Source of the DNA: Hyphomicrobium sp.
Lineage (GTDB): Bacteria > Pseudomonadota > Alphaproteobacteria > Rhizobiales > Hyphomicrobiaceae
DNA length: 64,000 nucleotides
NCBI RefSeq assembly: GCF_003987855.1
Contig: NZ_RXIZ01000012.1
Location: 88,164 to 152,163 of the forward strand
Reading direction: 5' to 3'
In this document: positions 9,719 through 16,933 of the stretch, one piece after another
Position numbering within the stretch: position 1 is the first letter of the stretch
Layout: the number at the start of each line of letters is the position of its first letter
Notes under the pieces: model-generated
Database searches by the model: none
What the model saw: the letters and a program-made list of their open reading frames with translations, nothing else
Told to the model about the DNA's origin: nothing
Translations under genes and position numbers: made by a program

Positions 9719-10165
9719 TTAGTTAAGATCTTCAGGAAGCGCAGGCAGGATGCCGAATGGAACGCCGTCTTCAGCGAGCTCCCGGGCTTCTTCCGGGGTA
9801 GAGCTGCCGCGAATCTGGCGTTCTTCGACCTCGCCGAAATGCATCTTTCGTGCTTCTTCCGCGAAGCGCGGACCTACGTCCTCAGTGTTGGCAAGGACCT
9901 TCTCGGTGAAAGCGCGGAGCGCTTCGCGTAACGGCGCGCCTTCCGGGCCGCCCCCGCCAATCACGGGGAGCGCTTCTTGAGTCGCCGGTGCCTTGGCTCT
10001 CTTGGTGACGACAGAGGGCGCCATCGGCTGCTTCGCGATCTCGGTCGAGCCGCAGTAAGGGCACGCGATTTCACCGGATTTCGACTGTGCGTCATAGTCG
10101 GCGCTGGCGCGGAACCAACTTTCGAACTGGTGCCCGGCGGCGCACCCAAGAAGATATTTGATCAC
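9719..10165 (-). CDS. DUF1178 family zinc-ribbon protein
   Basis: 148 residues from a GTG start. The start is chosen because homologues begin directly at the hydrophobic YLLGCAAGHQFESWF segment, and because GTGA overlaps the stop of the upstream amidase gene. An ATG much further upstream would run back through that gene. Paired cysteines (GCAAGH... and CPYCGSTEI) suggest a small metal-binding fold. The middle is low-complexity and the C-terminus acidic. The function of DUF1178 is unknown. It often sits next to a nitrilase-like amidase and grxC in alphaproteobacteria, as here. Confidence 0.86.
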   Translation of the reverse strand: MIKYLLGCAAGHQFESWFRASADYDAQSKSGEIACPYCGSTEIAKQPMAPSVVTKRAKAPATQEALPVIGGGGPEGAPLREALRAFTEKVLANTEDVGPRFAEEARKMHFGEVEERQIRGSSTPEEARELAEDGVPFGILPALPEDLN

Positions 10166-11040
10166 TGCTCGTGTACCAGGGACGGCGACTTCGCGGGGGT
10201 AGCGATAACGACGCTGAAATCGCGGTCGTGCGTTAATGACGGGATTTTCCGGCGGATTTGATCGACGTAAGCGGTGTCGATGTCCGCAATCACCACCTGG
10301 GGATCGATACCGGCTTCCGCAAGCACCTCTCCCCATGGCGAGATAATGAGGCTGTGCCCGAAGGTTTCCCGGCCGTTCTCGTGCAGCCCGCCTTGTCCGG
10401 CAGCCAGCACGAACGCACACGTCTCGATAGCGCGGGCCCGAAGGAGGGTATGCCAGTGAGCTTCGCCCGTGGTGCGGGTGAACGCAGCGGGGCCAGCGAT
10501 AAGCTTCGCCCCGGCTTTCGCAAGCGCCCGATGTAAGGCCGGAAAGCGCAGGTCGTAGCAGATCGTCAGTCCTAACCGGCCCCACGGCAGATCGGTAAGC
10601 ATTGCCGTCGGGCCGGCCTGGTAATTCACGCTTTCGGAATAGGCTTCGCCACCGCCGAGATCGACATCGAACATATGGATCTTGTCGTAGCGGGCTGCGA
10701 TCGTGCCGTCCGGAGCTATGACGTAGGAACGATTGGCCAGGCGGCGTTCGCCCACCTTCACGGCCATTGAGCCGATGTGCAGCCAGATCTGCTTCTTGCG
10801 TGCTGCCGCAGTGAACGCTTCAAGCGCGGCGTTGCTACCCTCCGGCTTGGTTTCAGCCATCAGGCGCGCCTGATCGAGCTCCATCAGCGTCGTGCATTCC
10901 GGCGTTTGTACATACTGGGCGCCTTGCGCCGCGGCTTCGTCGATCAGTGAAATTGCGTCGGCGACATTGCGGTCGACATCGCGTCCGGCTCGCATTTGAA
11001 CGAGAGCGGCTCGAAAGGACGTCTTGGGACCGTTGGACAT
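10162..11040 (-). CDS. Carbon-nitrogen hydrolase, Nit2-like omega-amidase / deaminated glutathione amidase family
   Basis: 292 residues with the nitrilase-superfamily catalytic triad: Glu48 (TPECTT), Lys120 (RYDKIHMFDVDL) and Cys161 (LTICYDLRFP). KIHMFDVD and CYDLRFP are typical of the Nit1/Nit2 branch, which hydrolyses deaminated glutathione or alpha-keto acid amides. That fits its position one base downstream of a glutaredoxin gene. The exact substrate cannot be read from sequence. It is cytoplasmic, with no signal peptide. Confidence 0.88.
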   Translation of the reverse strand: MSNGPKTSFRAALVQMRAGRDVDRNVADAISLIDEAAAQGAQYVQTPECTTLMELDQARLMAETKPEGSNAALEAFTAAARKKQIWLHIGSMAVKVGERRLANRSYVIAPDGTIAARYDKIHMFDVDLGGGEAYSESVNYQAGPTAMLTDLPWGRLGLTICYDLRFPALHRALAKAGAKLIAGPAAFTRTTGEAHWHTLLRARAIETCAFVLAAGQGGLHENGRETFGHSLIISPWGEVLAEAGIDPQVVIADIDTAYVDQIRRKIPSLTHDRDFSVVIATPAKSPSLVHEQ

Positions 11041-11041
11041 C

Positions 11042-11302
11042 TCACGAGGCCGTCAGGAGCGTGTCGAGCCGGCCCGACCGCTCAAGATCATAAAGGTCGT
11101 CACAGCCGCCGACGTGCGTTTCGCCGATCCAGATTTGGGGAACCGTCCGCCTCCCGCCCGTCCGGGAAAAGAGTTCGGCTCGAAGGTCGCTGCGACCCGT
11201 GAGGTCAACCTCCTCGAATGCAGCGCCTTTGCGGCGCAGCAAATCCTTTGCCATATGGCAATAGCAGCAATTCCCAGCCGTATAGACCGTCACCTTCTGC
11301 AT
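11042..11302 (-). CDS. grxC: Glutaredoxin 3 with unusual CCYC active site
   Basis: 86 residues, the normal length for GrxC, with a thioredoxin fold. The active-site motif reads C12-C13-Y14-C15 where CPYC is usual; the codons TGC TGC TAT TGC are clear in the DNA. The cis-proline segment RRTVPQIWIG and the glutathione-binding GGCDDLYDLE are present. It is the first gene of a minus-strand group with the amidase and DUF1178, separated from the amidase by one base. It would reduce disulfides with glutathione; the extra Cys may alter redox behaviour or metal binding. Confidence 0.93.
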   Translation of the reverse strand: MQKVTVYTAGNCCYCHMAKDLLRRKGAAFEEVDLTGRSDLRAELFSRTGGRRTVPQIWIGETHVGGCDDLYDLERSGRLDTLLTAS

Positions 11303-11428
11303 GGATCGGCGCCTCTCAACACGCCATTTGAATAAACCGAATCAAAGGTAGCTTGTTCGCGAGGTCATGCAACCTTGCTATGCAGTTTTGCGCCGCTGTG
11401 CCGCGCCTTTGTCACGCCCTTTGCAGTC

Positions 11429-12253
11429 TCAGGAATATGGTTCTGAAACAATGGCAAGGGCCAGGACATCCACACGGCGCGCGCCAGCCCGCTTGAGGGC
11501 GATCGCAGCGGCTGACGCGGTTGCACCGCTCGTTATCACATCGTCCACCAGGACTATGGCTTTTCCCGAGACGTTCGACAATTCGTTCGCGGGTACGCGA
11601 AAAGCGCCCGTCACGTTCTTTAAACGCTGCGCACGCGTCAGCCCGACCTGATGCGCCGTTGATCGCCGCCGGACGAGCGCGAACGGATTGACAGGCTTGC
11701 CCGCGCGCCGGCCCACCTCGGCGGCCAGGATCTGCGCCTGGTTGAAACGCCGCGCCAGGAGCCGCCAGCGGGCCAAAGGGACGGGTACGAGCAGGTCCGC
11801 CTCCGCAAGCAGCTCTTCGCCTGCGACGGCCAGCCACCGTCCGAACAATCGTCTGACGTTGTGGCTGTCGTGGAATTTGAAGCCATGGATCAGCACACGC
11901 ATCAGTCCGTCGAACCGCGCAACGGCCCTGGCCCGGTCGTAGTCGGGCGGATCGGCAACAGCCGCAGCGGACAGCATCACGCCGCCCGTGTCGACGGCAA
12001 GCGGAATGCCGAGCCGGTCGCAAAGAGGCGGGCGGATGAACGTGATCTGCCGCCAGCAGCTGGGACAAAGCGCGTCATGATCAATGATGCGTGCTTGGCA
12101 ACCGAGGCATACCGGTGGCAGGAGCAGATCGAGCGCGGTGCGCCTCAGGCTGCGCAAGGATTTGAGCGACGTCATGATCCGGGTGCGCGCGAACCCAAAA
12201 GGTTGCGTTTCCGAGTCCGGATACTCTTCCGCCGCCGCGCCGTTGTTTGCCAT
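11429..12253 (-). CDS. ComF family phosphoribosyltransferase-like protein
   Basis: 274 residues. The N-terminal zinc-ribbon-like double zinc site (PPVCLGCQARI and LCPSCWRQI) is followed by a PRT-fold domain with the PRPP loop VLVDDVITSGATASAAAIAL. The family is named after competence protein ComFC; in most proteobacteria its role is not settled. The ATG at 12253 gives an N-terminal extension of about 25 residues before the first conserved segment; M27 is an alternative start. It is transcribed away from the methyltransferase gene, from a shared 59-base gap. Confidence 0.87.
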   Translation of the reverse strand: MANNGAAAEEYPDSETQPFGFARTRIMTSLKSLRSLRRTALDLLLPPVCLGCQARIIDHDALCPSCWRQITFIRPPLCDRLGIPLAVDTGGVMLSAAAVADPPDYDRARAVARFDGLMRVLIHGFKFHDSHNVRRLFGRWLAVAGEELLAEADLLVPVPLARWRLLARRFNQAQILAAEVGRRAGKPVNPFALVRRRSTAHQVGLTRAQRLKNVTGAFRVPANELSNVSGKAIVLVDDVITSGATASAAAIALKRAGARRVDVLALAIVSEPYS

Positions 12254-12312
12254 TGCACCACCCTAGCTCAACACGGTAACGCGGGCGAGCAGGCTTGGTG
12301 GAAGGAGAGGCG

Positions 12313-13221
12313 ATGGCCGGGGCGCCACAGATTTTTGACCGGCAATTGCTGAAGGCTCGTCGCGAGCGCTCCGCGAGGCGTGGTGAGGGCCATCCACTTC
12401 CGGATTTCCTTTTGGCGCGTGTCGCCGATGACTTTGTCGAACGCCTCGGCTTCGTCCGGCGCGAATTTCCGCTGGCGTTGAGCCTCGGCGATTACCGGGG
12501 CATTGTCGCCGAGCGCATCAAGGCGCTTCCCTCGATCGGGCAGGTGATCGACGCGGAGCCGGCATTCGCATCGTTGGGTCCCGACAGCACGTGGAGAGTC
12601 GTTGCCGACGATGAGTACTTGCCGTTCGCCGCGGCAAGCCTCGATCTCGTCGTTTCCGGCTTATCGCTGCAGTTCGCCAACGACCTGCCGGGAACCCTGG
12701 TTCAAATTAGCCGGGCTCTAAAACCGGATGGATTGTTTCTTGGCGCGCTGCTCGGTGGCGAAACGCTGAAAGAACTTCGCGGAGCCTGGATTCTCGCCGA
12801 AGACGAAATGCTTGGCGGTGCGTCACCCCGTGTGGCCCCTTTTGCCGACGTGCGTGAACTCGGCGGTCTGCTTCAGCGCGCTGGCTTTGCTTTGCCCGTA
12901 ACCGACAATGACGTGGTTGAGGCCACGTATGCCTCGCCGCTTGCCCTGATGCAGGAACTGAAGGCCATGGCCGCCAGCAACCCCTTGCTTGAACGGCGCC
13001 GCACGCCCGCGACGCGAGGACTTTTGCTGCGGGCAGCTGAAATTTACCAGGAGCGTTTCGGTCTCGCCAATGGACGCATCCCGGCGACGTTCGAAGTTGT
13101 AACACTGACCGGTTGGGCGCCGCACGAAAGCCAGCAAAAGCCGCTGCAACCCGGATCGGCCGAAGTCAGCTTGGCCGATGTCCTGAAATCTCGGCCAAAA
13201 AGTCCCGGAGCCAAGGAATGA
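12313..13221 (+). CDS. SAM-dependent methyltransferase, BioC/NDUFAF5-like
   Basis: 302 residues from ATG 12313, chosen because AGGAG ends 5 bases upstream; TTG 12295 and GTG 12298 in the same frame lack that support. Class I methyltransferase fold: motif I is ALSLGDYRG, weaker than the classic GxGxG, and the acidic residue at the end of strand 2 falls in RVVADDEYLPF. The post-motif SGLSLQFANDLPGTL and ALKPDGLFLGALLGG are characteristic of the branch related to BioC and the mitochondrial complex I factor NDUFAF5. Given bioZ nearby, a BioC role is not needed, so the function stays open. Its 3' end overlaps mutT on the other strand by 56 bases. Confidence 0.87.
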   Translation: MAGAPQIFDRQLLKARRERSARRGEGHPLPDFLLARVADDFVERLGFVRREFPLALSLGDYRGIVAERIKALPSIGQVIDAEPAFASLGPDSTWRVVADDEYLPFAAASLDLVVSGLSLQFANDLPGTLVQISRALKPDGLFLGALLGGETLKELRGAWILAEDEMLGGASPRVAPFADVRELGGLLQRAGFALPVTDNDVVEATYASPLALMQELKAMAASNPLLERRRTPATRGLLLRAAEIYQERFGLANGRIPATFEVVTLTGWAPHESQQKPLQPGSAEVSLADVLKSRPKSPGAKE

Positions 13222-13597
13222 GAGGTTCGTCTGCGGGCGGCATCAAATAGCGTTTAAGATCGTTGCCGCGTACCCATTGTATCGTCTGGCCTTCGCGCGG
13301 AGAAATTTCACCGTCCCACGTTCGGCACAGATAGAGCGGCATGAGGAGGTGGAATTTCTCATAGGCGTGGCTCGCGAAGTTGAATGGCGCGAGGCAAGTC
13401 CTGCAAAGCTCGACGTCGAGCTCTTCCTTGATCTCGCGACAGAGCGCGTCTTCCGGAGTTTCTCCCGCCTCGACCTTGCCGCCTGGAAACTCCCAAAGGC
13501 CCGCCATCGACTTGCCTTCGGGGCGCCGGGCAAGCAGGACCCGGTTATCATCGTCGATGAGGGCGACAGCCGCGACCAGCAGCAATGGCTTGCTCAT
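13166..13597 (-). CDS. mutT: (Deoxy)nucleoside triphosphate pyrophosphohydrolase, MutT/Nudix family
   Basis: 143 residues. The Nudix box is complete (GGKVEAGETPEDALCREI followed by KEEL). The short single-domain layout, WEFPGGK and the C-terminal IQWVRGNDL segment match MutT-type 8-oxo-dGTP diphosphatases, which clean oxidised nucleotides from the pool. The start overlaps the upstream methyltransferase stop by 4 bases. The C-terminal 18 codons are antisense to the end of the convergent methyltransferase gene. Confidence 0.9.
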   Translation of the reverse strand: MSKPLLLVAAVALIDDDNRVLLARRPEGKSMAGLWEFPGGKVEAGETPEDALCREIKEELDVELCRTCLAPFNFASHAYEKFHLLMPLYLCRTWDGEISPREGQTIQWVRGNDLKRYLMPPADEPLIPWLRDFLAEISGHRPS

Positions 13598-14253
13598 GCG
13601 CGTCGCCGCAGGAGATAGGCCGTCTCAGAAAGCTTCGTGACGCCGCGCTGCTTGAGGTTATCGCTCGCGGCAAGCGCGTCGCGTTCTTCGAGGATCGAGA
13701 TTTCGAATTCGTCGGAAAAAAGCGCTTTGACTTCGCCGGCCGGAACGGAGAAGGGCGGGCCTTTGATCTCGCCCTCGGGATATTCGATCGAAATCGTGAG
13801 AATTTGCACCTCACCGGACAAAAGCGCCGCCAGCGTTCGCGCGTACTGCGTCCGCATCGCAGGAGGCAACGCGATTAACGCCGCGCGGTCATAACAAGCC
13901 GCCACGCTGCGCAAGGATTCGGCAGGCAACTCGAAAAAATCTCCCTGATAGATTTTGTAGGGACCCGATTCGAAAATCTGGAATGCACCGCTCGAGCGTA
14001 CGGTCGGCGTAAGACTGGATTCATCAAAGAACGCTCGTACAGCGGTCTCGGACAGCTCCGCGCCAATCACCATGTGTCCCCGTTCGGCAAGCCAGGCCAT
14101 GTCCCGGCTCTTGCCGGCGAGCGGCACAAAAACCGTGCTGCCTTTCCCGAGGCCTAGGCCCGGCCAGAACTTCTGAAGTTGGGCATGGATGTGCGGCTGA
14201 TGGAAACCGATCTCACCACGCTGCCAGCGTTCTTCCCAGAAGCCATGGTCCAT
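13594..14253 (-). CDS. tpm: Thiopurine S-methyltransferase family protein
   Basis: 219 residues, usual for bacterial TPMT. It opens with the diagnostic MDHGFWEERWQRGEIGFHQ. The SAM-binding region is VFVPLAGKSRDMAWLAERGH and VIGAELSETAV, with YDRAALIALPP later. Bacterial members methylate sulfur, selenium or tellurium compounds as well as thiopurines. It is operonic with mutT (ATGA overlap) and lies 13 bases after the argJ stop on the same strand. Confidence 0.92.
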   Translation of the reverse strand: MDHGFWEERWQRGEIGFHQPHIHAQLQKFWPGLGLGKGSTVFVPLAGKSRDMAWLAERGHMVIGAELSETAVRAFFDESSLTPTVRSSGAFQIFESGPYKIYQGDFFELPAESLRSVAACYDRAALIALPPAMRTQYARTLAALLSGEVQILTISIEYPEGEIKGPPFSVPAGEVKALFSDEFEISILEERDALAASDNLKQRGVTKLSETAYLLRRRA

Positions 14254-14266
14254 GATGGGCTTTCGC

Positions 14267-15514
14267 TTAGCTACGGTAGTCCGCGTTGATCGAGACGTAT
14301 TCGTGCGTCAAGTCGCACGTCCACACCGTTGCTGCCGCCTTGCCGACCCCGACGTCGACCCGAATGACAATCTCGCTGTTCTTCATATAAGCCGCGACTG
14401 TTTTTTCGTCATACTCCTCGGCGCGTTCGCCGTCGCGTGCAACGCAGTGCGGTCCGAACCAGATCGTAAGCTTGTCTCTGTCGGCCGCTTCACCCGATTT
14501 GCCCACCGCCATCACCACGCGTCCCCAGTTCGGGTCTTCGCCGGCGATTGCGGTCTTGAGGATCGGCGAGTTGGCACAAGCCAACGCGATTTTTCGTGCG
14601 GCTTCCCAAGATTTCGCACCCTCGACTTCGAAGGTAACGAATTTGGAAACGCCTTCGCCATCTTTCGCGACCTGAGTTGCGAGATCTTGCATAAGATCGT
14701 GCAGAGCCTCGGAAAAGCCCTGCAGCTTTTTCGATTTGGCTTTGGTCATAAGTTTCTGGCCGCGCGCCTCGGCCGCGCCGGTCGCGAAAATCAAACAGGT
14801 ATCGCTCGTCGACGTATCGCCATCCACGGTCATGCAGTTGAATGTCGTCGAGGCGTGCTCGGACAGCAAATCCTGAAGGGCGTCTGACGAGATTGCCGCG
14901 TCCGTGAAGATGAAGCACAACATCGTCGCCATGTCGGGTGCGATCATGCCGGCGCCTTTGCAGAAACCGTTGAGCGTCACTTCCACGTCTCCGATGAGCG
15001 CAGTGCGGGTCGCGAGCTTCGGATAGGTGTCCGTCGTCATGATCGCGCGCGCGGCCTTCTCGAAGGCGTCAGGCTCGGCTTTTTGAGCAAGCTCGCTCAG
15101 AAGATGTGCGAACTTGGATGCATCCAGCGGCTCGCCGATGACGCCGGTCGATGCAACGAACACTTCGTGCGGTTTGCAACCCGCGGCCTCGGCGGCGTGC
15201 TCGACAGTGATGGAGACCGCCTCGCTGCCCTTCTTGCCTGTGAACGCATTGGCGTTGCCCGAATTGACCACGAGGGCTCGCGCGGCCCCTTTCTTCAGGT
15301 GCTTTCGGCAGGCAAGCACGGGCGCGGAAGCTGTTTTCGATTGAGTAAGCACGCCAGCAACCGAAGTGCCCTCCGCCAGCACCGCAAGCAGAAGGTCGGT
15401 TCGGTTTTTGTAGCGGATGCCCGCCTCAGCTGTGGCGAACGCCACGCCTTCGATGGCGGGAAGAGCGGCGAGCTTTTTGGGCGCGAACGGCGAGACGCTC
15501 GAGACTTTGCCCAT
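14267..15514 (-). CDS. argJ: Bifunctional ornithine acetyltransferase / N-acetylglutamate synthase
   Basis: 415 residues, full length. ArgJ transfers the acetyl group from N-acetylornithine to glutamate and can also make N-acetylglutamate from acetyl-CoA. It self-cleaves before a nucleophilic Thr. Here the site is in [12 protein letters not shown], with the following Thr as the new N-terminus of the beta chain. Flanking signatures [18 protein letters not shown] and [16 protein letters not shown] are intact. It lies between the parvulin gene and tpm, all on the minus strand. Confidence 0.96.
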   Translation of the reverse strand: MGKVSSVSPFAPKKLAALPAIEGVAFATAEAGIRYKNRTDLLLAVLAEGTSVAGVLTQSKTASAPVLACRKHLKKGAARALVVNSGNANAFTGKKGSEAVSITVEHAAEAAGCKPHEVFVASTGVIGEPLDASKFAHLLSELAQKAEPDAFEKAARAIMTTDTYPKLATRTALIGDVEVTLNGFCKGAGMIAPDMATMLCFIFTDAAISSDALQDLLSEHASTTFNCMTVDGDTSTSDTCLIFATGAAEARGQKLMTKAKSKKLQGFSEALHDLMQDLATQVAKDGEGVSKFVTFEVEGAKSWEAARKIALACANSPILKTAIAGEDPNWGRVVMAVGKSGEAADRDKLTIWFGPHCVARDGERAEEYDEKTVAAYMKNSEIVIRVDVGVGKAAATVWTCDLTHEYVSINADYRS

Positions 15515-15556
15515 GGCGGGACCTCCAAATCGGTGAGAGGTTCCCTGAAACAGATC

Positions 15557-15582
15557 GGGCCGCCATAATCAAGAGGCGGCCC
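15557..15582 (-). terminator. Stem-loop between ppiC-type gene and argJ
   Basis: GGGCCGCC and GGCGGCCC form a perfect 8-bp stem around a 10-base loop. It lies 29 bases past the stop of the PPIase gene on the minus strand. The tail has only a short U stretch (CTGTTTC), so it may be a weak terminator or an RNA-stabilising hairpin that lets argJ be read partly from its own promoter. Confidence 0.4.
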
Positions 15583-15610
15583 GGCTGCAATTGTTCCGCA
15601 GACGTCGCTC

Positions 15611-16522
15611 TTACGGCTTCGGCGCGTCCTTGGGAGCCTCCGCCGGTGCCGGAGCGGCAGCGGGTGCGGACTGCTTCTGGATCATGGCCGTGCGATCATC
15701 GATCGCCTTCTTGATGCCGGGATCGACAACTTCCACCTTGGCGCCGGACCGCAGCGATACGGCCGTCTGCTGCGCCTTTTTCAGGAGCATCGACTGAATG
15801 ATGCGATCTTTGACGATCTCGAAGGCCGGCGGCTGTTTTACGCGGCGGTCCTCAAGCTTCACGAGGTGCCAGCCGAACTGCGTCTTCACCGGATCGGAGA
15901 CCTGCCCCTTTTGCAGCTTGAAGACGACTTCTTCGAACTGCGGCACCATCTGGCCATGTCCAAAGTAACCGAGGCTGCCGCCGTCATCCTTCGAGCCGGG
16001 ATCCTTTGAATTTTCCTTGGCCAGCTGCGCAAAATCTGCGCCTTTGTCGAGTTTTTCCTTCAAAGCCTTCGCTTCTGCTTCGGTTTCGACAAGAATATGC
16101 CGGGCCGATACTTCCTCTTCAGGCTTCAGAAGCTTCACTTGCTCGTCGTAAATCTTGCGGGCATCGGCGTCCGTGACCGACGCCTTGATCACTTTTTCGA
16201 AATAGAGTTCGCGCAGCGCCCGGCGCTTCAAATAGTTGAGGCGCGTCTGGAAGTCCGCGCCATCGTTGAGTTTTTCCTTTTCGGCCGCTTCCGCGAAAAG
16301 CTGATTGTCGATCAGGAATTCCAGCAGCGAGGCGCGTTTTTGCTCTGCTGGCATGCTTCCCATGTCAGAGCCGATTTCACTCTCGGCGACGGCAAGATCA
16401 CCCTCGGTGATCGGCTTCCCATCGATCGTCGCCACGACCTTGTCGTCGGCAAACGCGGAGCTCACCGGAAGAACGGCGCCGGCGAGCGCGATGGAGAGGA
16501 TGGCAAGGGCGGTGCGCTTCAT
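15611..16522 (-). CDS. Periplasmic parvulin-type peptidyl-prolyl cis-trans isomerase
   Basis: 303 residues from ATG 16522, chosen because it opens a clear Sec signal peptide (MKRTALAILSIALAGAVL, cleavage after SAFA); an ATG 120 bases upstream adds an unlikely Arg/Pro-rich stretch. A SurA/PrsA-like N-terminal helical part is followed by the parvulin domain around residues 135-230 (VSARHILVETEAEA, GGSLGYFGHGQMVPQFEEVV, TQFGWHLVKLEDRR). The C-terminal tail is Ala/Pro-rich. It probably assists folding of exported proteins and sits divergently from secA, the motor of the export pathway. Confidence 0.93.
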   Translation of the reverse strand: MKRTALAILSIALAGAVLPVSSAFADDKVVATIDGKPITEGDLAVAESEIGSDMGSMPAEQKRASLLEFLIDNQLFAEAAEKEKLNDGADFQTRLNYLKRRALRELYFEKVIKASVTDADARKIYDEQVKLLKPEEEVSARHILVETEAEAKALKEKLDKGADFAQLAKENSKDPGSKDDGGSLGYFGHGQMVPQFEEVVFKLQKGQVSDPVKTQFGWHLVKLEDRRVKQPPAFEIVKDRIIQSMLLKKAQQTAVSLRSGAKVEVVDPGIKKAIDDRTAMIQKQSAPAAAPAPAEAPKDAPKP

Positions 16523-16713
16523 CAGCGTCGGACTCCGGTTTTGGGATAGAGGACGGGGATTTGGACCGTCTTCACGGCTTTTTCGGCACGGCGGCATAAC
16601 CCCTGTTATGCGGCCGGTAGGCGCGCCTCGATACCGGCCCAAGGCGGCAAAACCAAGTTAAATCTTGGACACCGCCCGGAATTTTGCCGCCTGACTTGCC
16701 GACTTCAAATCAT

Positions 16714-16742
16714 TGACAGTGAGGGGGGCGAGTTCTTATGTC
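16714..16742 (+). promoter_or_regulatory. Candidate secA promoter
   Basis: A consensus -35 TTGACA (16714-16719), a 17-base spacer and a -10-like TATGTC (16737-16742). Transcription would start near 16749, giving a leader of about 185 bases. A second TTGACA at 16788 has no good -10 box. Confidence 0.45.
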
Positions 16743-16821
16743 TCCCGCTGATCAGATCGGGCTTTAGAGCCCGTATCGACCGCGCAATTGACAGCGCCGA
16801 GGGAACGTTGACGCAGGCGTG

Positions 16822-16850
16822 GCGGGGAAGGCCCTTGCCGCGCATTTTTT
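16822..16850 (+). promoter_or_regulatory. Hairpin plus U-tract in the secA leader (candidate attenuator)
   Basis: GCGG (16822) pairs with CCGC (ends 16841) around an inner AAG-GCC-CTT stem. GCATTTTTT follows directly. The element sits between the predicted start site and the secA ATG, 84 bases before the latter, which is the geometry of a leader terminator. The stem has an internal mismatch, so its strength is uncertain. Confidence 0.35.
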
Positions 16851-16933
16851 GCTGATTGCTTCCCGGCGGGTAGAACTGAGCCGACCGCGCGGGCGCGCGG
16901 TTAAGACGAATTTTGTAGGGACGGAACTCAAAG

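Larger units (their letters stand above)
16523..16933. other. Divergent intergenic region between PPIase gene and secA
   Basis: 411 bases with no convincing ORF. It holds a perfect GCATAAC/GTTATGC stem-loop (16594-16611), a sigma70-like promoter toward secA (16714-16742), and then a run of leader hairpins. These are CGGGCT/AGCCCG (about 16759-16774), a GCGG/CCGC hairpin followed by six Ts (16822-16850), and ACCGCGC/GCGCGGT with a 4-base loop (16884-16901). The number of structures ahead of secA suggests a regulated leader. Confidence 0.6.

Noticed and set aside
12313-13221. Assignment of the methyltransferase as BioC
   Set aside because: It belongs to the BioC/NDUFAF5 branch, but the biotin operon already has BioZ and the gene lies in a ComF/MutT neighbourhood, so the name is not supported.
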